In this document: piece by piece, positions 1-9,331 of the stretch
Layout: the number at the start of each line of letters is the position of its first letter
Numbering within the stretch: position 1 is the stretch's first letter
NCBI RefSeq assembly: GCF_014836955.1
Contig: NZ_JACSPV010000003.1
Location: 1-64,000 of the forward strand
DNA: 64,000 bases
Direction: 5' to 3'
Source of the DNA: Bacillus norwichensis
GTDB lineage: Bacteria; Bacillota; Bacilli; Bacillales; Bacillaceae_C
Notes under the pieces: generated by a model
What the model saw: only the letters and a program-made list of their open reading frames with translations
The model's database searches: none
Told to the model about the DNA's origin: nothing
Translations under genes and position numbers: made by a program

Positions 1-64
1 TATTCCATAAAAGAAAAAACAGATAAAGCCCTTTTTAAAAAATAGGAATAGAGGGCTTACTTAA

Positions 65-158
65 GTATTGCTTTCTAGCGGAAATAATTTTCATACAAAA
101 TTTATCGAGCAAAGCTTGATAAAATCTGGGCGCAAATACGCCAAGGCGCATTTGAATT
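65..158 (+). repeat. Dispersed structured repeat, copy A (3' half only)
   Basis: This stretch just upstream of panE matches the 3' half of two longer elements at 9332-9521 and 23641-23835. It keeps the hairpin TTTATCGAGC/GCTTGATAAA (about 101-123) and the following stem CAAATACGCC/GGCGCATTTG (about 132-153). The 5' cruciform of the longer copies is not recognisable here. The family is not identified. Confidence 0.6.
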
Positions 159-176
159 AAGCAATTAGGTGATTTG

Positions 177-1070
177 ATGAGAGTAGGTATTATTGGTGGA
201 GGTTCCATTGGCCTGTTGTTTGGGGCGTATTTGGGACAGAATCATGAAGTGACTATTTTTACAAAACGTGAGGAACAGGCAGAAAAAATCAAGGAAATAG
301 GAATCCGTCTTTGTTTCCAAGACGGCGAGGAAAAGGTGATTCCGGTCGATGCTGTACCTGGAGACAGTGGCATCTCGGATCAAGACATCTTGATTGTGAC
401 TGTAAAGCAATACGATTTACCGCAGGTAATGGCTGTGCTGAAATCAGCTCCAAAAGCTGTGCCGCTATGCTTCATACAAAACGGAATGGGGCATCTGGAG
501 TTATTGAATATTCTGCCACAAGAGACGATTTTGGTTGCGACAGTGGAGCACGGTGCCAAGCGATTGAATGACCGGACTGTCTCACATAATGGAGTAGGGC
601 AGACAAACGTATCGGTTTATAAAGGGAGCTATGAGCCGGAAAAAAACTTTCCAATGAGTGCCGATTCTCTATTTCCTGTCTGCTTCTATAAGGAATATCG
701 TACCATTCTGATTAACAAACTGATGGCAAATGCGTTGATCAATCCCCTGACTGTAGTGTTTCAGGTAAAGAACGGGCGCCTTGTAGATAATCCGTATTAT
801 TACGAATTATTAAGATTAATGTTTGAAGAGATTTATTCAATCTTTCCACTGGGGGAAAAAGAAGAAGCCTTTAATAGGATCATTGATATTTGCAAAAATA
901 CAAGACACAACACTTCATCCATGTTAAAGGATATCCAAGAAGGCAGAAAAACAGAAATAGATGCGATATTGGGATATATCCTCAAGGTGGCTGAAAGAAA
1001 AGGTGCCAAGCCTAAGACCATTCAAATGGCTTACGTTATGGTCAAGGGAATTGAACAGGAAAGGAGATGA
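177..1070 (+). CDS. panE: 2-dehydropantoate 2-reductase (ketopantoate reductase)
   Basis: This 297-residue protein should reduce 2-dehydropantoate to pantoate with NADPH, a cytosolic step of pantothenate and CoA synthesis. The N-terminus carries the dinucleotide-binding motif GIIGGGSIG at residues 4-12. The segment FIQNGMGH near residue 100 and the C-terminal helical part with KLMANALINPLT and SSMLKDI are typical of the ApbA/PanE family and resemble B. subtilis YlbQ. A TTG three bases upstream also opens the frame, but ATG at 177 has the better distance to the AGGTGA Shine-Dalgarno sequence. As in B. subtilis, it lies immediately upstream of the bshC-mraZ region. A structured repeat fills its leader. 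Confidence in function is high. Confidence 0.93.
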   Translation: MRVGIIGGGSIGLLFGAYLGQNHEVTIFTKREEQAEKIKEIGIRLCFQDGEEKVIPVDAVPGDSGISDQDILIVTVKQYDLPQVMAVLKSAPKAVPLCFIQNGMGHLELLNILPQETILVATVEHGAKRLNDRTVSHNGVGQTNVSVYKGSYEPEKNFPMSADSLFPVCFYKEYRTILINKLMANALINPLTVVFQVKNGRLVDNPYYYELLRLMFEEIYSIFPLGEKEEAFNRIIDICKNTRHNTSSMLKDIQEGRKTEIDAILGYILKVAERKGAKPKTIQMAYVMVKGIEQERR

Positions 1071-1079
1071 GCAAGCTAA

Positions 1080-1475
1080 GTGGGGACTATTTTTTCATCA
1101 GCAGCAGCTTTATTCATCACAGTGCCACTCCTTTTTTACATTCTTGTATTCACTATCGTTAAACAATTAACGAGGAATCATAAAAAGGCGCTAAATGCTG
1201 CCATTTATTTAACTACATTCGTCCTAGTTATATCCGTTCATTTTTTAATCATGGCCATATGGGAAAGCTCCTATTTGTTTGTCATTATATTATTCATGCT
1301 TGTTACAGCCGTGTTCTTCACTTTCTTGCATTGGAAAACAAGAGAGGAGATCATCTATGGGAGGGTGTTTGCTGGCTACCTACGTCTAAACTTTCTCATG
1401 TTTTCATTCTTTTATATCAGTCTCCTTTTGTTTGGAATTATAACGAGGGCTAAAAACTTGATTTTCAGCGTCTAG
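1080..1475 (+). CDS. DUF3397 family small membrane protein
   Basis: This 131-residue protein starts with GTG nine bases after panE. It has about four hydrophobic segments (roughly residues 8-28, 40-60, 66-82 and 103-123) separated by short basic stretches such as KQLTRNHKK, so it is very likely an integral membrane protein. Its size, topology and position between panE and bshC match the DUF3397 proteins of other Bacillaceae; the B. subtilis locus has no equivalent that I can name. No catalytic motif is visible and the function is unknown. An AAGGAG sequence lies somewhat far (about 13 bases) upstream of the GTG, so the exact start is less certain than the gene. Confidence 0.72.
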   Translation: MGTIFSSAAALFITVPLLFYILVFTIVKQLTRNHKKALNAAIYLTTFVLVISVHFLIMAIWESSYLFVIILFMLVTAVFFTFLHWKTREEIIYGRVFAGYLRLNFLMFSFFYISLLLFGIITRAKNLIFSV

Positions 1476-1567
1476 TATGAGGACTTGAAGCAGGAAAATG
1501 TCATTTCTTCATATAGTTTGCTATACTTCTTTGTGATTGAAACAGATAGGAGAAAGGAAGTACATAG

Positions 1568-3196
1568 ATGGAATTGGAAAATGCTGCCGTTTTGGCAACA
1601 AATCGCTTTGCTTCGCTTTACATTGAAGATATGGAATCTGTAGAAGATTTCTTTCAATATAATATAAAAGAAGAAACAGTTTATAGGCAGCGATATAGTG
1701 ATTTGATGGAACGGGATTTTGCCCGGAAAGAAATTGCTGAATGCATCGATCATTATATGAAGAATTTTCCAGGCTCGGCTGCTACCCAGCATTCACTTGA
1801 AAAATTCAGGGACAACAAGTCTGTTGTAGTCATAGGCGGTCAACAGGCAGGCTTATTGACTGGACCTTTATATACAATACATAAAATCATTTCAATCATA
1901 AAACTGGCTGAGCAGCAGGAAAAGGAATTAGGGAAGCCTGTCGTTCCAATCTTTTGGATTGCAGGGGAAGACCATGACCATTTGGAAATCAATCATATAT
2001 TCGCCCCTCAGAAAGAGAATTTTAAAAAGAAGAATTACTACGAAGCTTTTTCAGGCAAAATGATGGCTTCCCATATTGTCTTCGATAAAGAGAAAATGCA
2101 AGCATGGACTAGCCAGATCTTTTCGTATTTTGGTGACCGTTCTCATACAAAGGAAATGCTAGCAGTTGTTGAAGAAGCCATCTCAAATACAAGAACTTTT
2201 ACTGAGTTCTTTTCCTATTTGATCATGCATTTCTTCAAAGATTCCGGCTTACTTCTCATTGATTCAGCTGATCCGAAGCTCCGCCAGCTTGAAAAGCCAT
2301 TTTTCTCCCGAGTCATTCATGACGGACAAATGATCACTGATGCTGTGCTCGCTCAACAAAGAAAGAAACAAAGCAGAGGCTTTTCCAATGCGATTGAAAT
2401 TGATGATTACGCAGCGAACTTATTTTATTACCATGAAAACGAGCGGGAGCTGTTGGAGTTCGATCCAATTGAGAAGGTATTTGTCAGCAAAACAAATGAA
2501 TTGAGATTTACTGATCTCGAGCTATTCGAATTATTGGAATTATATCCTGAAAGGTTTAGCAATAATGTCGTCACACGCCCACTTATGCAAGAATGGCTGT
2601 TTCCAACCTTGGCGTTTATTGCGGGGCCTGGTGAAATTGCCTATTGGGGAGAATTGCTCCCTGCATTTCAGGTAATGAAAAGCCAAATGCCGCCGATTGT
2701 ACCAAGGCTCAATATCACACTTCTCGATAAAACGACGGATCGAAATCTTGCTGACTTGAATTTGTCCATTGAGAAGGTATTGGAAAAAGGAACAGCTGAA
2801 GATCAAAACAATTTCTTGTCTTCTATTAAGGATGGCGGATTTGAGTCACTGATAAAGGATACGAAAGAAGAATTGAGGGACCATTATCAGAAAATCATTG
2901 CAAAAGTAGAGGAAATTGACCGAGGACATATTCAACTTGCGGAAACTAGTTTGTCACTGCAAATCAGGCAATTGGAATTTTTACAAAGAAAAGTGGAAGA
3001 CAGCATGACAAAGAAACATAGTGCCCAGCTGGATAAATATGTTTGTGTAGAGAAAATGCTTCGACCAAATGGTCAGCCTCAGGAAAGAATTTGGAACATC
3101 TTTTATTATCTGAATGAATACGGAACGAAATTTATCGATGGATTGCTAAACTTGCCGTATGAATTCGACGGCAGACATAAAATTATAAGAATTTAA
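1568..3196 (+). CDS. bshC: Bacillithiol synthase BshC (cysteine-adding enzyme)
   Basis: This 542-residue protein matches B. subtilis BshC/YllA in length and in segments such as VVIGGQQAGLLTGPLYT (near residue 88) and PIFWIAGEDHDHLEINH (near residue 125). BshC adds cysteine to GlcN-malate, the last step of bacillithiol synthesis, giving the low-molecular-weight thiol used in place of glutathione. The C-terminal part (about residues 400-490) is rich in Glu, Lys and Leu and fits the coiled-coil region of the family. The ATG is preceded by AGGAGAAAGGAAG. The gene sits directly before mraZ, as in B. subtilis, and is followed by a terminator. The other bsh genes are not in this window. Confidence 0.93.
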   Translation: MELENAAVLATNRFASLYIEDMESVEDFFQYNIKEETVYRQRYSDLMERDFARKEIAECIDHYMKNFPGSAATQHSLEKFRDNKSVVVIGGQQAGLLTGPLYTIHKIISIIKLAEQQEKELGKPVVPIFWIAGEDHDHLEINHIFAPQKENFKKKNYYEAFSGKMMASHIVFDKEKMQAWTSQIFSYFGDRSHTKEMLAVVEEAISNTRTFTEFFSYLIMHFFKDSGLLLIDSADPKLRQLEKPFFSRVIHDGQMITDAVLAQQRKKQSRGFSNAIEIDDYAANLFYYHENERELLEFDPIEKVFVSKTNELRFTDLELFELLELYPERFSNNVVTRPLMQEWLFPTLAFIAGPGEIAYWGELLPAFQVMKSQMPPIVPRLNITLLDKTTDRNLADLNLSIEKVLEKGTAEDQNNFLSSIKDGGFESLIKDTKEELRDHYQKIIAKVEEIDRGHIQLAETSLSLQIRQLEFLQRKVEDSMTKKHSAQLDKYVCVEKMLRPNGQPQERIWNIFYYLNEYGTKFIDGLLNLPYEFDGRHKIIRI

Positions 3197-3199
3197 ATG

Positions 3200-3238
3200 G
3201 AAAAAAGCCGCTTCCTTGGGAGCAGGCTTTTTTTTTAT
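3200..3238 (+). terminator. Rho-independent terminator after bshC
   Basis: An AAAAAAGCC...GGCTTTTTTTTT stem with a short loop and a T-run lies directly after the bshC stop codon. It separates bshC from the dcw cluster. Confidence 0.75.
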
Positions 3239-3279
3239 CGAAAATCGATGATAAAAACACTGGAATATTCATAAAAAAA

Positions 3280-3330
3280 TGGTGGTGGCAAGTGGGGGAT
3301 TGTGGTACAGTTATTATAGAAAGTGGGGGC
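3280..3330 (+). promoter_or_regulatory. Putative MraZ operator / dcw promoter
   Basis: TGG-starting G-rich repeats occur at 3283, 3293 and 3303, exactly 10 bp apart, with another TGGGGG at 3324. MraZ proteins are known to bind TGGG-type direct repeats with about this period upstream of their own gene. A possible -10 (TATTAT, near 3312) follows. The operator assignment is inference from spacing and position. Confidence 0.5.
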
Positions 3331-3337
3331 AAAGGTC

Positions 3338-3769
3338 ATGTTCATGGGTGAATACCAACATAACATTGATACAAAAGGCCGCTTGATTGTGCCTGCTAAA
3401 TATAGAGAGCACTTGGGTGATTCGTTCGTTATTACCCGGGGGTTGGATCAATGTTTATTTGGCTACCCAATGGAAGAATGGAAACAGATCGAAGAAAAAT
3501 TAAAAGCTCTCCCACTTACCAAGAAAGATGCACGTGCTTTTACCCGTTTTTTCTTTTCGGGGGCCGTGGAATGTGAACTGGACAAGCAGGGCAGGGTTAA
3601 TTTGCCCGCATCTCTTCTTGGCTATGCGAAACTGGAGAAAGAATGTGTTATTTTAGGGGTATCCAGTCGTTTCGAGATTTGGAGTAAAGATTTATGGGAA
3701 GACTATTTCTCAGCATCTGAAGAGTCTTTTGCAGAAATAGCCGAGAATATGATTGACTTCGATATATAG
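3338..3769 (+). CDS. mraZ: Transcriptional regulator MraZ
   Basis: This 143-residue DNA-binding protein heads the dcw cluster and in other bacteria represses that cluster. It has two AbrB-like half-domains with the family DxxGR signatures: [15 protein letters not shown] near the N-terminus and [13 protein letters not shown] near residue 85. The family N-terminus MFMGEYQH fixes the start at 3338, although an upstream in-frame GTG at 3323 would add five residues; AAAGG lies just before the ATG. It is followed 43 bases later by rsmH. TGG repeats with 10-bp spacing just upstream could be its own operator. Confidence 0.95.
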   Translation: MFMGEYQHNIDTKGRLIVPAKYREHLGDSFVITRGLDQCLFGYPMEEWKQIEEKLKALPLTKKDARAFTRFFFSGAVECELDKQGRVNLPASLLGYAKLEKECVILGVSSRFEIWSKDLWEDYFSASEESFAEIAENMIDFDI

Positions 3770-3812
3770 AATGCTCCAGCTTTCGAAATAGATTTGGATG
3801 GTGAATTGAAAA

Positions 3813-4745
3813 GTGTTTTCACATACGACAGTATTGCTTAAAGAAACAGTTGATGGCCTGAATATAAAGCCGGATGGTATATATGTCGACTGCACGCTAG
3901 GCGGCGCAGGACATAGCTCATACCTTCTGTCACAATTATCAAGTAAAGGGAAGCTGATTGCTTTTGATCAGGATGAGACAGCCATTGCCAATGCGAGTAA
4001 AAAATTGGCTGAACACAAGGACCAATTGATTTTGGTGAAAAGTAATTTTAAGTATTTGGCTGAAGAATTAGAGGAATTGGGTATTACGCGCGTGGATGGC
4101 ATACTTTACGATCTCGGAGTTTCCTCACCGCAGTTGGATACTCCTGAGCGGGGTTTTAGTTATCATCACGATGCACCATTGGATATGAGAATGGACTTGG
4201 ATGGAGACGTCTCGGCCCATGATGTTGTGAACGAATGGCCCTATGAAGACTTAGTACGAATTTTCTTTCGGTATGGAGAAGAGAAATTTTCTAAGCAAGT
4301 GGCGAGGAATATTGAGGCAACAAGAAAAAAACGCCCTATTCAAACAACAGGCGAGCTGGTAGAGATTATTAAAGATAGTATCCCGGCTCCTGCGCGGAGA
4401 AAGGGTGGCCACCCGGCTAAACGGATTTTCCAAGCCATCCGGATTGCTGTGAATGATGAATTGAAAGTTTTTGAAAACTCTTTGAAACAAGCTATCGAGT
4501 TATTGAATTCTGGAGGACGGATTAGTGTTATCACATTCCATTCTCTTGAAGATCGAATTTGCAAACATGTGTTTAAGGAAGCAAGCGAAGGTCCAGACCT
4601 TCCACCGGGATTGCCGGTCATTCCAGAAGAATACAAACCTATACTAAAGCTAGTTAACAGAAAGCCGATTGTACCAGTAGAAGCTGAATTGACAGCCAAT
4701 AACCGATCGAGATCAGCAAAATTACGGATAGCCGAAAAATTATAA
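3813..4745 (+). CDS. rsmH: 16S rRNA (cytosine-1402-N4)-methyltransferase RsmH
   Basis: This 310-residue SAM-dependent methyltransferase (MraW) modifies C1402 in the 16S rRNA decoding centre. The SAM-binding motif [15 protein letters not shown] is at about residues 24-38, and the [12 protein letters not shown] motif is at about residues 97-108. The C-terminal [15 protein letters not shown] and [14 protein letters not shown] segments are also characteristic. Length is normal for the family (B. subtilis 311). The start is GTG with a weak Shine-Dalgarno sequence. It precedes ftsL in the usual order. Confidence 0.96.
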   Translation: MFSHTTVLLKETVDGLNIKPDGIYVDCTLGGAGHSSYLLSQLSSKGKLIAFDQDETAIANASKKLAEHKDQLILVKSNFKYLAEELEELGITRVDGILYDLGVSSPQLDTPERGFSYHHDAPLDMRMDLDGDVSAHDVVNEWPYEDLVRIFFRYGEEKFSKQVARNIEATRKKRPIQTTGELVEIIKDSIPAPARRKGGHPAKRIFQAIRIAVNDELKVFENSLKQAIELLNSGGRISVITFHSLEDRICKHVFKEASEGPDLPPGLPVIPEEYKPILKLVNRKPIVPVEAELTANNRSRSAKLRIAEKL

Positions 4746-4776
4746 AACAAAAACAGACAGAAATGGGGGAAAGTCA

Positions 4777-5133
4777 ATGAGTAACTTGGCACAACAACTC
4801 CAACAAAATAAAAGTGTTCAGCAAAAGGAAGTTCAAAAAACAGCAGTTCGGCGACATGTGAAAATAAGTCCTGGAGAAAAACTGTTGTATTTGCTTCTCG
4901 CTGCCTTTATAATTTTTATGGCTGTAAAAATTATTACAGTTCAAGCTGCAGTCTATGATACGAATATAGAAGTTCAGGATGTGGAAAGAAACATCCAGAA
5001 ACATGAAAAAGTGAACGATGACTTAGCAATGCAAGTTGACGAGCTCAGCAGATATGAGCGGGTTTGGAAAAAAGCCAAGGAACTGGGCCTGAATCTGAAC
5101 GAGAATAATGTTAAGGTTGTTGAGAATAGATGA
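4777..5133 (+). CDS. ftsL: Cell division protein FtsL
   Basis: This 118-residue bitopic protein has a basic cytoplasmic tail (residues 1-35), one membrane helix (about 38-55) and a predicted extracytoplasmic coiled coil after it. FtsL joins DivIC and DivIB in a trimeric subcomplex that activates septal wall synthesis. Sequence conservation in the family is low; identification rests on size, topology and the invariant place between rsmH and the division transpeptidase gene. The ATG follows GGGGGAAAG. The stop codon overlaps the start of pbpB (ATGA), which suggests translational coupling. Confidence 0.88.
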   Translation: MSNLAQQLQQNKSVQQKEVQKTAVRRHVKISPGEKLLYLLLAAFIIFMAVKIITVQAAVYDTNIEVQDVERNIQKHEKVNDDLAMQVDELSRYERVWKKAKELGLNLNENNVKVVENR

Positions 5134-7325
5134 ATGTTCAAAAAAAAAATAGAAACATAGGAGCAGCACTGTTATTTTTTATATTCGGGCTGCTTTTTTT
5201 TGTCTTGGCCGTTCGTTTCATAACCATCCAGTATACCGGAGAAGTAAAAGGTCAGGCACTGGCTACTAAAGCCTCGCAGTTGTATAAGCGGTCTGATGTG
5301 CTAAAAGCCAAAAGAGGGACTATTTATGACCGGGAAGGTGAGGTTATCGCCGAAGACTCTGCATCTTATACTCTAATCGCTGTATTGGATAAGAAAGTCA
5401 CTTTGGACCCGAAGCGCCCGCGTCACGTGGTAGACCCAACGGAAACTGCTAAGGAACTCTCAGAACATATTTCGCTCAGTGAGCAGGAGATTTATGAGCG
5501 GCTGACGAAAAAGGGGCGGAAACAGGTTGAATTTGGTCCGGCCGGCCGGGATCTTTCCCATCGTGTAAAGGAAGAAATCGAAAAGTTGAAGCTGCCTGGC
5601 ATTAGCTTCATTAAGGATACGAAGCGCTTTTACCCGAACGGTATTTTCGCTTCCCATTTGATCGGCTATGCCCAAGGAGAACAGTCTAATGAGAAATCTT
5701 CCGAAATCGTCGGCAAAGCGGGCTTGGAAAAAAGCTACAATGAATTGCTCACTGGAAAGGATGGAACCCTTACATATAAGGGTGATGTCTGGAACTATAT
5801 TTTGCCTAACTCCAAAAAACAGATCAAAGAGCCAAAGGACGGTAAAGATATTTATTTAACCCTTGATAAAAAAATCCAGACCTTTCTCGAAGATGCAATG
5901 AATAAGGTGGATCAGAAGTATTCACCTGAGAGAATTCTTGCTGTTGTTGCTGATCCGAAAACAGGAGCGATCCTTGGCATGGGACAGCGTCCCACCTATC
6001 ATCCGGTCACTCGAGAAGGAATAGAAAAAAATTGGCATAATGAAGTGGTTGAGAGTTCATTTGAACCGGGTTCGACTATGAAAATATTTTCCTTGGCAGC
6101 CTCTGTTGAGGAAGGAGTCTTCAATCCGAATGCGACCTTCCCATCCGGAAAGTATTATTTGAACAATAAGCAACCTCCGATCAAAGACCACAACCAAGGC
6201 AACGGTTGGGGGCCGATAACATACTTGGAGGGGGTCCAGCGCTCTTCCAATGTCGGATTTGCATATCTATTGGAGAAAATGGGCACAGATACTTGGCGCG
6301 ACTATATGGATAAGTTTAAATTTGGCCAGAAAACGGATATTGCCCTTCCGAATGAAGTAAGCGGAAAAATATTGTATGAATGGCCGATTGAAAAAGTAAC
6401 CAGCGTCTTTGGACAAGGAACAACTGTTACCTCTATGCAGATGATCCAGGCAGCATCAGCCATTGCTAATAATGGAAAAATGATGAAACCGTATGTGGTA
6501 GATAAAATTGTGGACACCGCTACCGGCGATGTCACCGAAACAAAACCTGAAGTGAGCGGAAAGCCCCTAAGCTCAAAGAGTGCAAAAGAAGTTAGGGATA
6601 TTCTAGAAACCGTCATTACGGCGGAAAATGGTACTGGAAATCAATTTTATCAGCTAGATGGCTATTCCGTTGCAGGGAAAACAGGAACTGCACAAATAGC
6701 TGCGCCAAATGGTGGATATTTGCAGGGAAGGGAAAATTATATTTTTTCTTTCTTAGGAATGGCTCCGAAGGATGATCCCAAGCTGGTGATGTATGTGGTT
6801 GTAGAAAAGCCGAAGCTTAAGCAGGATGAAAACGGCGCTTTGCCTGTTTCGGAAATATTTAAGCCAGTAATGAAAAGCAGCCTTCAATATTTGAACATCG
6901 AGCCTGAAAAGAAAAAAGAAACAGTTATCACCGAATTACCAGATTTAACTGACATGAATGTTCAGAAAGCGACAGAGCTTTTAAAGAAAAACGGCCTTAA
7001 GCCAGTACTCATTGGGAATGGAAAACAAATTCTCTCGCATTCACCCAAGCAGGGAGATCGGGTCATCGAAGGGGAGAAGGTGATCATTAAGACGGACGGT
7101 AATCTGTCAATACCGGATATGACCGGATGGTCGAAACGAGATGTTCTCAAAGTGGCCAAACTGGCAGAATTGAAGGTTAATATGGTAGGGGACGGCTATT
7201 TGATGAAACAAAACATAAAGCCAAACTCTAAAGTATCACCTGGCGATCATCTTGTTGCCAATTTCGCCACCCAAACTGAAATGGTTGAAAAAAAGGAGAC
7301 TCAGGAAGAAGCTCCGCTAGATTGA
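5130..7325 (+). CDS. pbpB: Septal penicillin-binding protein 2B (transpeptidase)
   Basis: This 731-residue class B PBP crosslinks peptidoglycan at the division septum. One membrane anchor is at about residues 10-30. A PBP dimerisation domain follows. The transpeptidase domain has the active-site Ser315 in GSTMK, an SSN motif in QRSSNVGF and the KTG motif in AGKTGTAQ. Two PASTA domains lie at the C-terminus (PDLTDMNVQKATELL and IPDMTGWSKRDVL), as in B. subtilis PBP2B (713 residues). The ATG overlaps ftsL. The partner SEDS protein FtsW is not in this window; the sporulation SEDS protein SpoVE is at 14154. Confidence 0.95.
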   Translation: MNVQKKNRNIGAALLFFIFGLLFFVLAVRFITIQYTGEVKGQALATKASQLYKRSDVLKAKRGTIYDREGEVIAEDSASYTLIAVLDKKVTLDPKRPRHVVDPTETAKELSEHISLSEQEIYERLTKKGRKQVEFGPAGRDLSHRVKEEIEKLKLPGISFIKDTKRFYPNGIFASHLIGYAQGEQSNEKSSEIVGKAGLEKSYNELLTGKDGTLTYKGDVWNYILPNSKKQIKEPKDGKDIYLTLDKKIQTFLEDAMNKVDQKYSPERILAVVADPKTGAILGMGQRPTYHPVTREGIEKNWHNEVVESSFEPGSTMKIFSLAASVEEGVFNPNATFPSGKYYLNNKQPPIKDHNQGNGWGPITYLEGVQRSSNVGFAYLLEKMGTDTWRDYMDKFKFGQKTDIALPNEVSGKILYEWPIEKVTSVFGQGTTVTSMQMIQAASAIANNGKMMKPYVVDKIVDTATGDVTETKPEVSGKPLSSKSAKEVRDILETVITAENGTGNQFYQLDGYSVAGKTGTAQIAAPNGGYLQGRENYIFSFLGMAPKDDPKLVMYVVVEKPKLKQDENGALPVSEIFKPVMKSSLQYLNIEPEKKKETVITELPDLTDMNVQKATELLKKNGLKPVLIGNGKQILSHSPKQGDRVIEGEKVIIKTDGNLSIPDMTGWSKRDVLKVAKLAELKVNMVGDGYLMKQNIKPNSKVSPGDHLVANFATQTEMVEKKETQEEAPLD

Positions 7326-7343
7326 TTCAGTTGTGAACACTGG

Positions 7344-7371
7344 TCTAATCATGCAGGACAAGGCATATAGT
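7344..7371 (+). promoter_or_regulatory. Weak candidate SigE promoter for spoVD
   Basis: TCTAATC and CATATAGT are spaced 13 bases apart in the 77-base pbpB-spoVD gap. The -10 resembles the mother-cell SigE consensus (CATACA-T), and spoVD is SigE-dependent in B. subtilis. The -35 match is poor, so this is a tentative call. Confidence 0.35.
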
Positions 7372-7402
7372 TGAACGAGCCGTAAAAAGAGGGGGGCCTT
7401 TT

Positions 7403-9316
7403 GTGAAGCGGGTTTCAACTGTAACTGTAAGAAAAAGATTGTCCTATTTCCTGCTGATTGGACTTATCGTTTTTTTAATCATCGATATGAGATTAGGTTA
7501 CGTGCAATTCGTGTTAGGGGATGATTTGACAAACCGGGCCCGTGATTCGTGGAGCAGAAACATCCCTTTTGAACCTGAGAGGGGAAAAATAACTGACCGC
7601 AATGGTGTGCCTATTGCTGAAAATAAAAGTGCACCGACTGTCTATATCATACCAAGGCAAATTGAGGACCCAGCTACTGCCGCTGAAACTCTTGCTCCAG
7701 TTCTGAATGTGTCAAAAGAAAAATTGTATAAACACATGACGGCAAATTCTTCCAGCGAGCGTATTCCTGAGGGCAGAAAGATTTCCTATGAGAAAGCCAG
7801 GGAAGTAAGGGCATTGGATATAAAAGGTGTTTATATTGCAGAAGATTCCAAGCGTCATTATCCATTTGGGCGCTATTTGTCTCATGTATTGGGATTTACT
7901 GGCGTAGATAACCAAGGGCTGATGGGCCTTGAGCTTTATTACGATAAAGAACTGCAAGGGAAACGGGGCTCTGTACAATTTTTTTCCGACGCTAAGGGAA
8001 GAAGAATGCCAGATATGTCGGATGACTTTGAGGCTCCAGTTGATGGATATGATTTAAAACTAACCATTGACACAAGAATCCAATCAATCATGGAAAGGGA
8101 GCTGGATAGCGCAGAAGCACAATTCAGCCCAGATGGGATTGCAGCCATAGCCATGGATCCGAATAGCGGAGAAATTCTGGCCATGTCAAGCAGGCCGTCA
8201 TTCGACCCTGAGGGATTCCGTAATGTCCCTCAGGAGATATACAATCGCAATCTACCGATTTGGAGTACTTATGAACCGGGTTCCACCTTTAAAATTATAA
8301 CCCTTGCTGCGGCACTGGAAGAGGGGCTTGTCGATTTGGAGCATGACCATTTTTATGATCCTGGTTTCGTGAAAGTCGGAGGAGCAACTCTCAGATGCTG
8401 GAAAAAAGGAGGCCATGGCAGTCAGAGTTTTTTGGAAGTTGTCCAAAATTCCTGCAACCCCGGGTTTGTGGAGCTTGGAGAGCGACTGGGTAAGGAAAAG
8501 CTTTTTCAATATATTAGGAGCTTCGGTTTTGGGCAAAAGACGGGCATTGACCTCGCTGGAGAGGGGACGGGGATCTTATTTAAAATGGATAAAGTGGGAC
8601 CGGTCGAGCAGGCAACAACCGCTTTTGGCCAAGGAGTGTCAGTCACACCCATCCAGCAAGTTGCGGCGGTCGCAGCTGCAGTGAATGGAGGTACGCTTTA
8701 TCAGCCTTATATTGCGAAGGAGCTGGTTGATCCCGTTACAGGGGCAACAGCGATGAGAAAGACGCCTGTATTCAAGAGGCGGGTTATATCTGAGAAGACT
8801 TCCAAAGAAATTCGCCATGCCCTCGAAAGTGTTGTTGCTCAAGGGACGGGGCGGAATGCTTTTATTGATAATTATCGGATTGGCGGCAAAACAGGAACTG
8901 CCCAAAAAGCTAAGGACGGAAGATACCTTGAAAATAATCATATCGTATCTTTCATCGGGTTCGCACCTGCAGATGACCCACAGCTTGTCATATATGCTGC
9001 GGTGGATAATCCCAAAGGAACGGTTCAATTTGGGGGAACAGTTGCAGCGCCTATTGTAGGAAAAATAATGGAGGACTCGTTGCGAGCCCTTGATGTAAAA
9101 CCGAGAAAAAATCAGATCGAAAAAAAGACTAACTGGAATGATCCGAAGATGGTCACTGTGCCAGACCTAAAAGGTTTCACAAAAAAAGAACTACTACAGC
9201 AAATGTTGGATCTGCAGCTTGAAGTCAGCGGTGATGGAACAAAAGTGATTCAGCAGGCTCCAGATCCGGGCGTAAAGGTTAAGGCGGGATCAGTCATAAG
9301 GGTTTATATGAAATAG
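7403..9316 (+). CDS. spoVD: Sporulation-specific penicillin-binding protein SpoVD
   Basis: This 637-residue class B PBP makes the spore cortex peptidoglycan together with SpoVE. One membrane helix lies at about residues 13-30, followed by the dimerisation domain. The transpeptidase domain has Ser294 in EPGSTFK, an SCN motif in VQNSCNPGF and KTG in GGKTGTAQ. A single C-terminal PASTA domain starts near VPDLKGFTKKELL. The single PASTA domain and the place after pbpB distinguish it from PBP2B. The start is GTG after a GAGGGGGG ribosome-binding site. A structured repeat and a terminator follow, so murE is probably transcribed separately at least in part. Confidence 0.95.
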   Translation: MKRVSTVTVRKRLSYFLLIGLIVFLIIDMRLGYVQFVLGDDLTNRARDSWSRNIPFEPERGKITDRNGVPIAENKSAPTVYIIPRQIEDPATAAETLAPVLNVSKEKLYKHMTANSSSERIPEGRKISYEKAREVRALDIKGVYIAEDSKRHYPFGRYLSHVLGFTGVDNQGLMGLELYYDKELQGKRGSVQFFSDAKGRRMPDMSDDFEAPVDGYDLKLTIDTRIQSIMERELDSAEAQFSPDGIAAIAMDPNSGEILAMSSRPSFDPEGFRNVPQEIYNRNLPIWSTYEPGSTFKIITLAAALEEGLVDLEHDHFYDPGFVKVGGATLRCWKKGGHGSQSFLEVVQNSCNPGFVELGERLGKEKLFQYIRSFGFGQKTGIDLAGEGTGILFKMDKVGPVEQATTAFGQGVSVTPIQQVAAVAAAVNGGTLYQPYIAKELVDPVTGATAMRKTPVFKRRVISEKTSKEIRHALESVVAQGTGRNAFIDNYRIGGKTGTAQKAKDGRYLENNHIVSFIGFAPADDPQLVIYAAVDNPKGTVQFGGTVAAPIVGKIMEDSLRALDVKPRKNQIEKKTNWNDPKMVTVPDLKGFTKKELLQQMLDLQLEVSGDGTKVIQQAPDPGVKVKAGSVIRVYMK

Positions 9317-9331
9317 GTAAACTTGCTTGGT

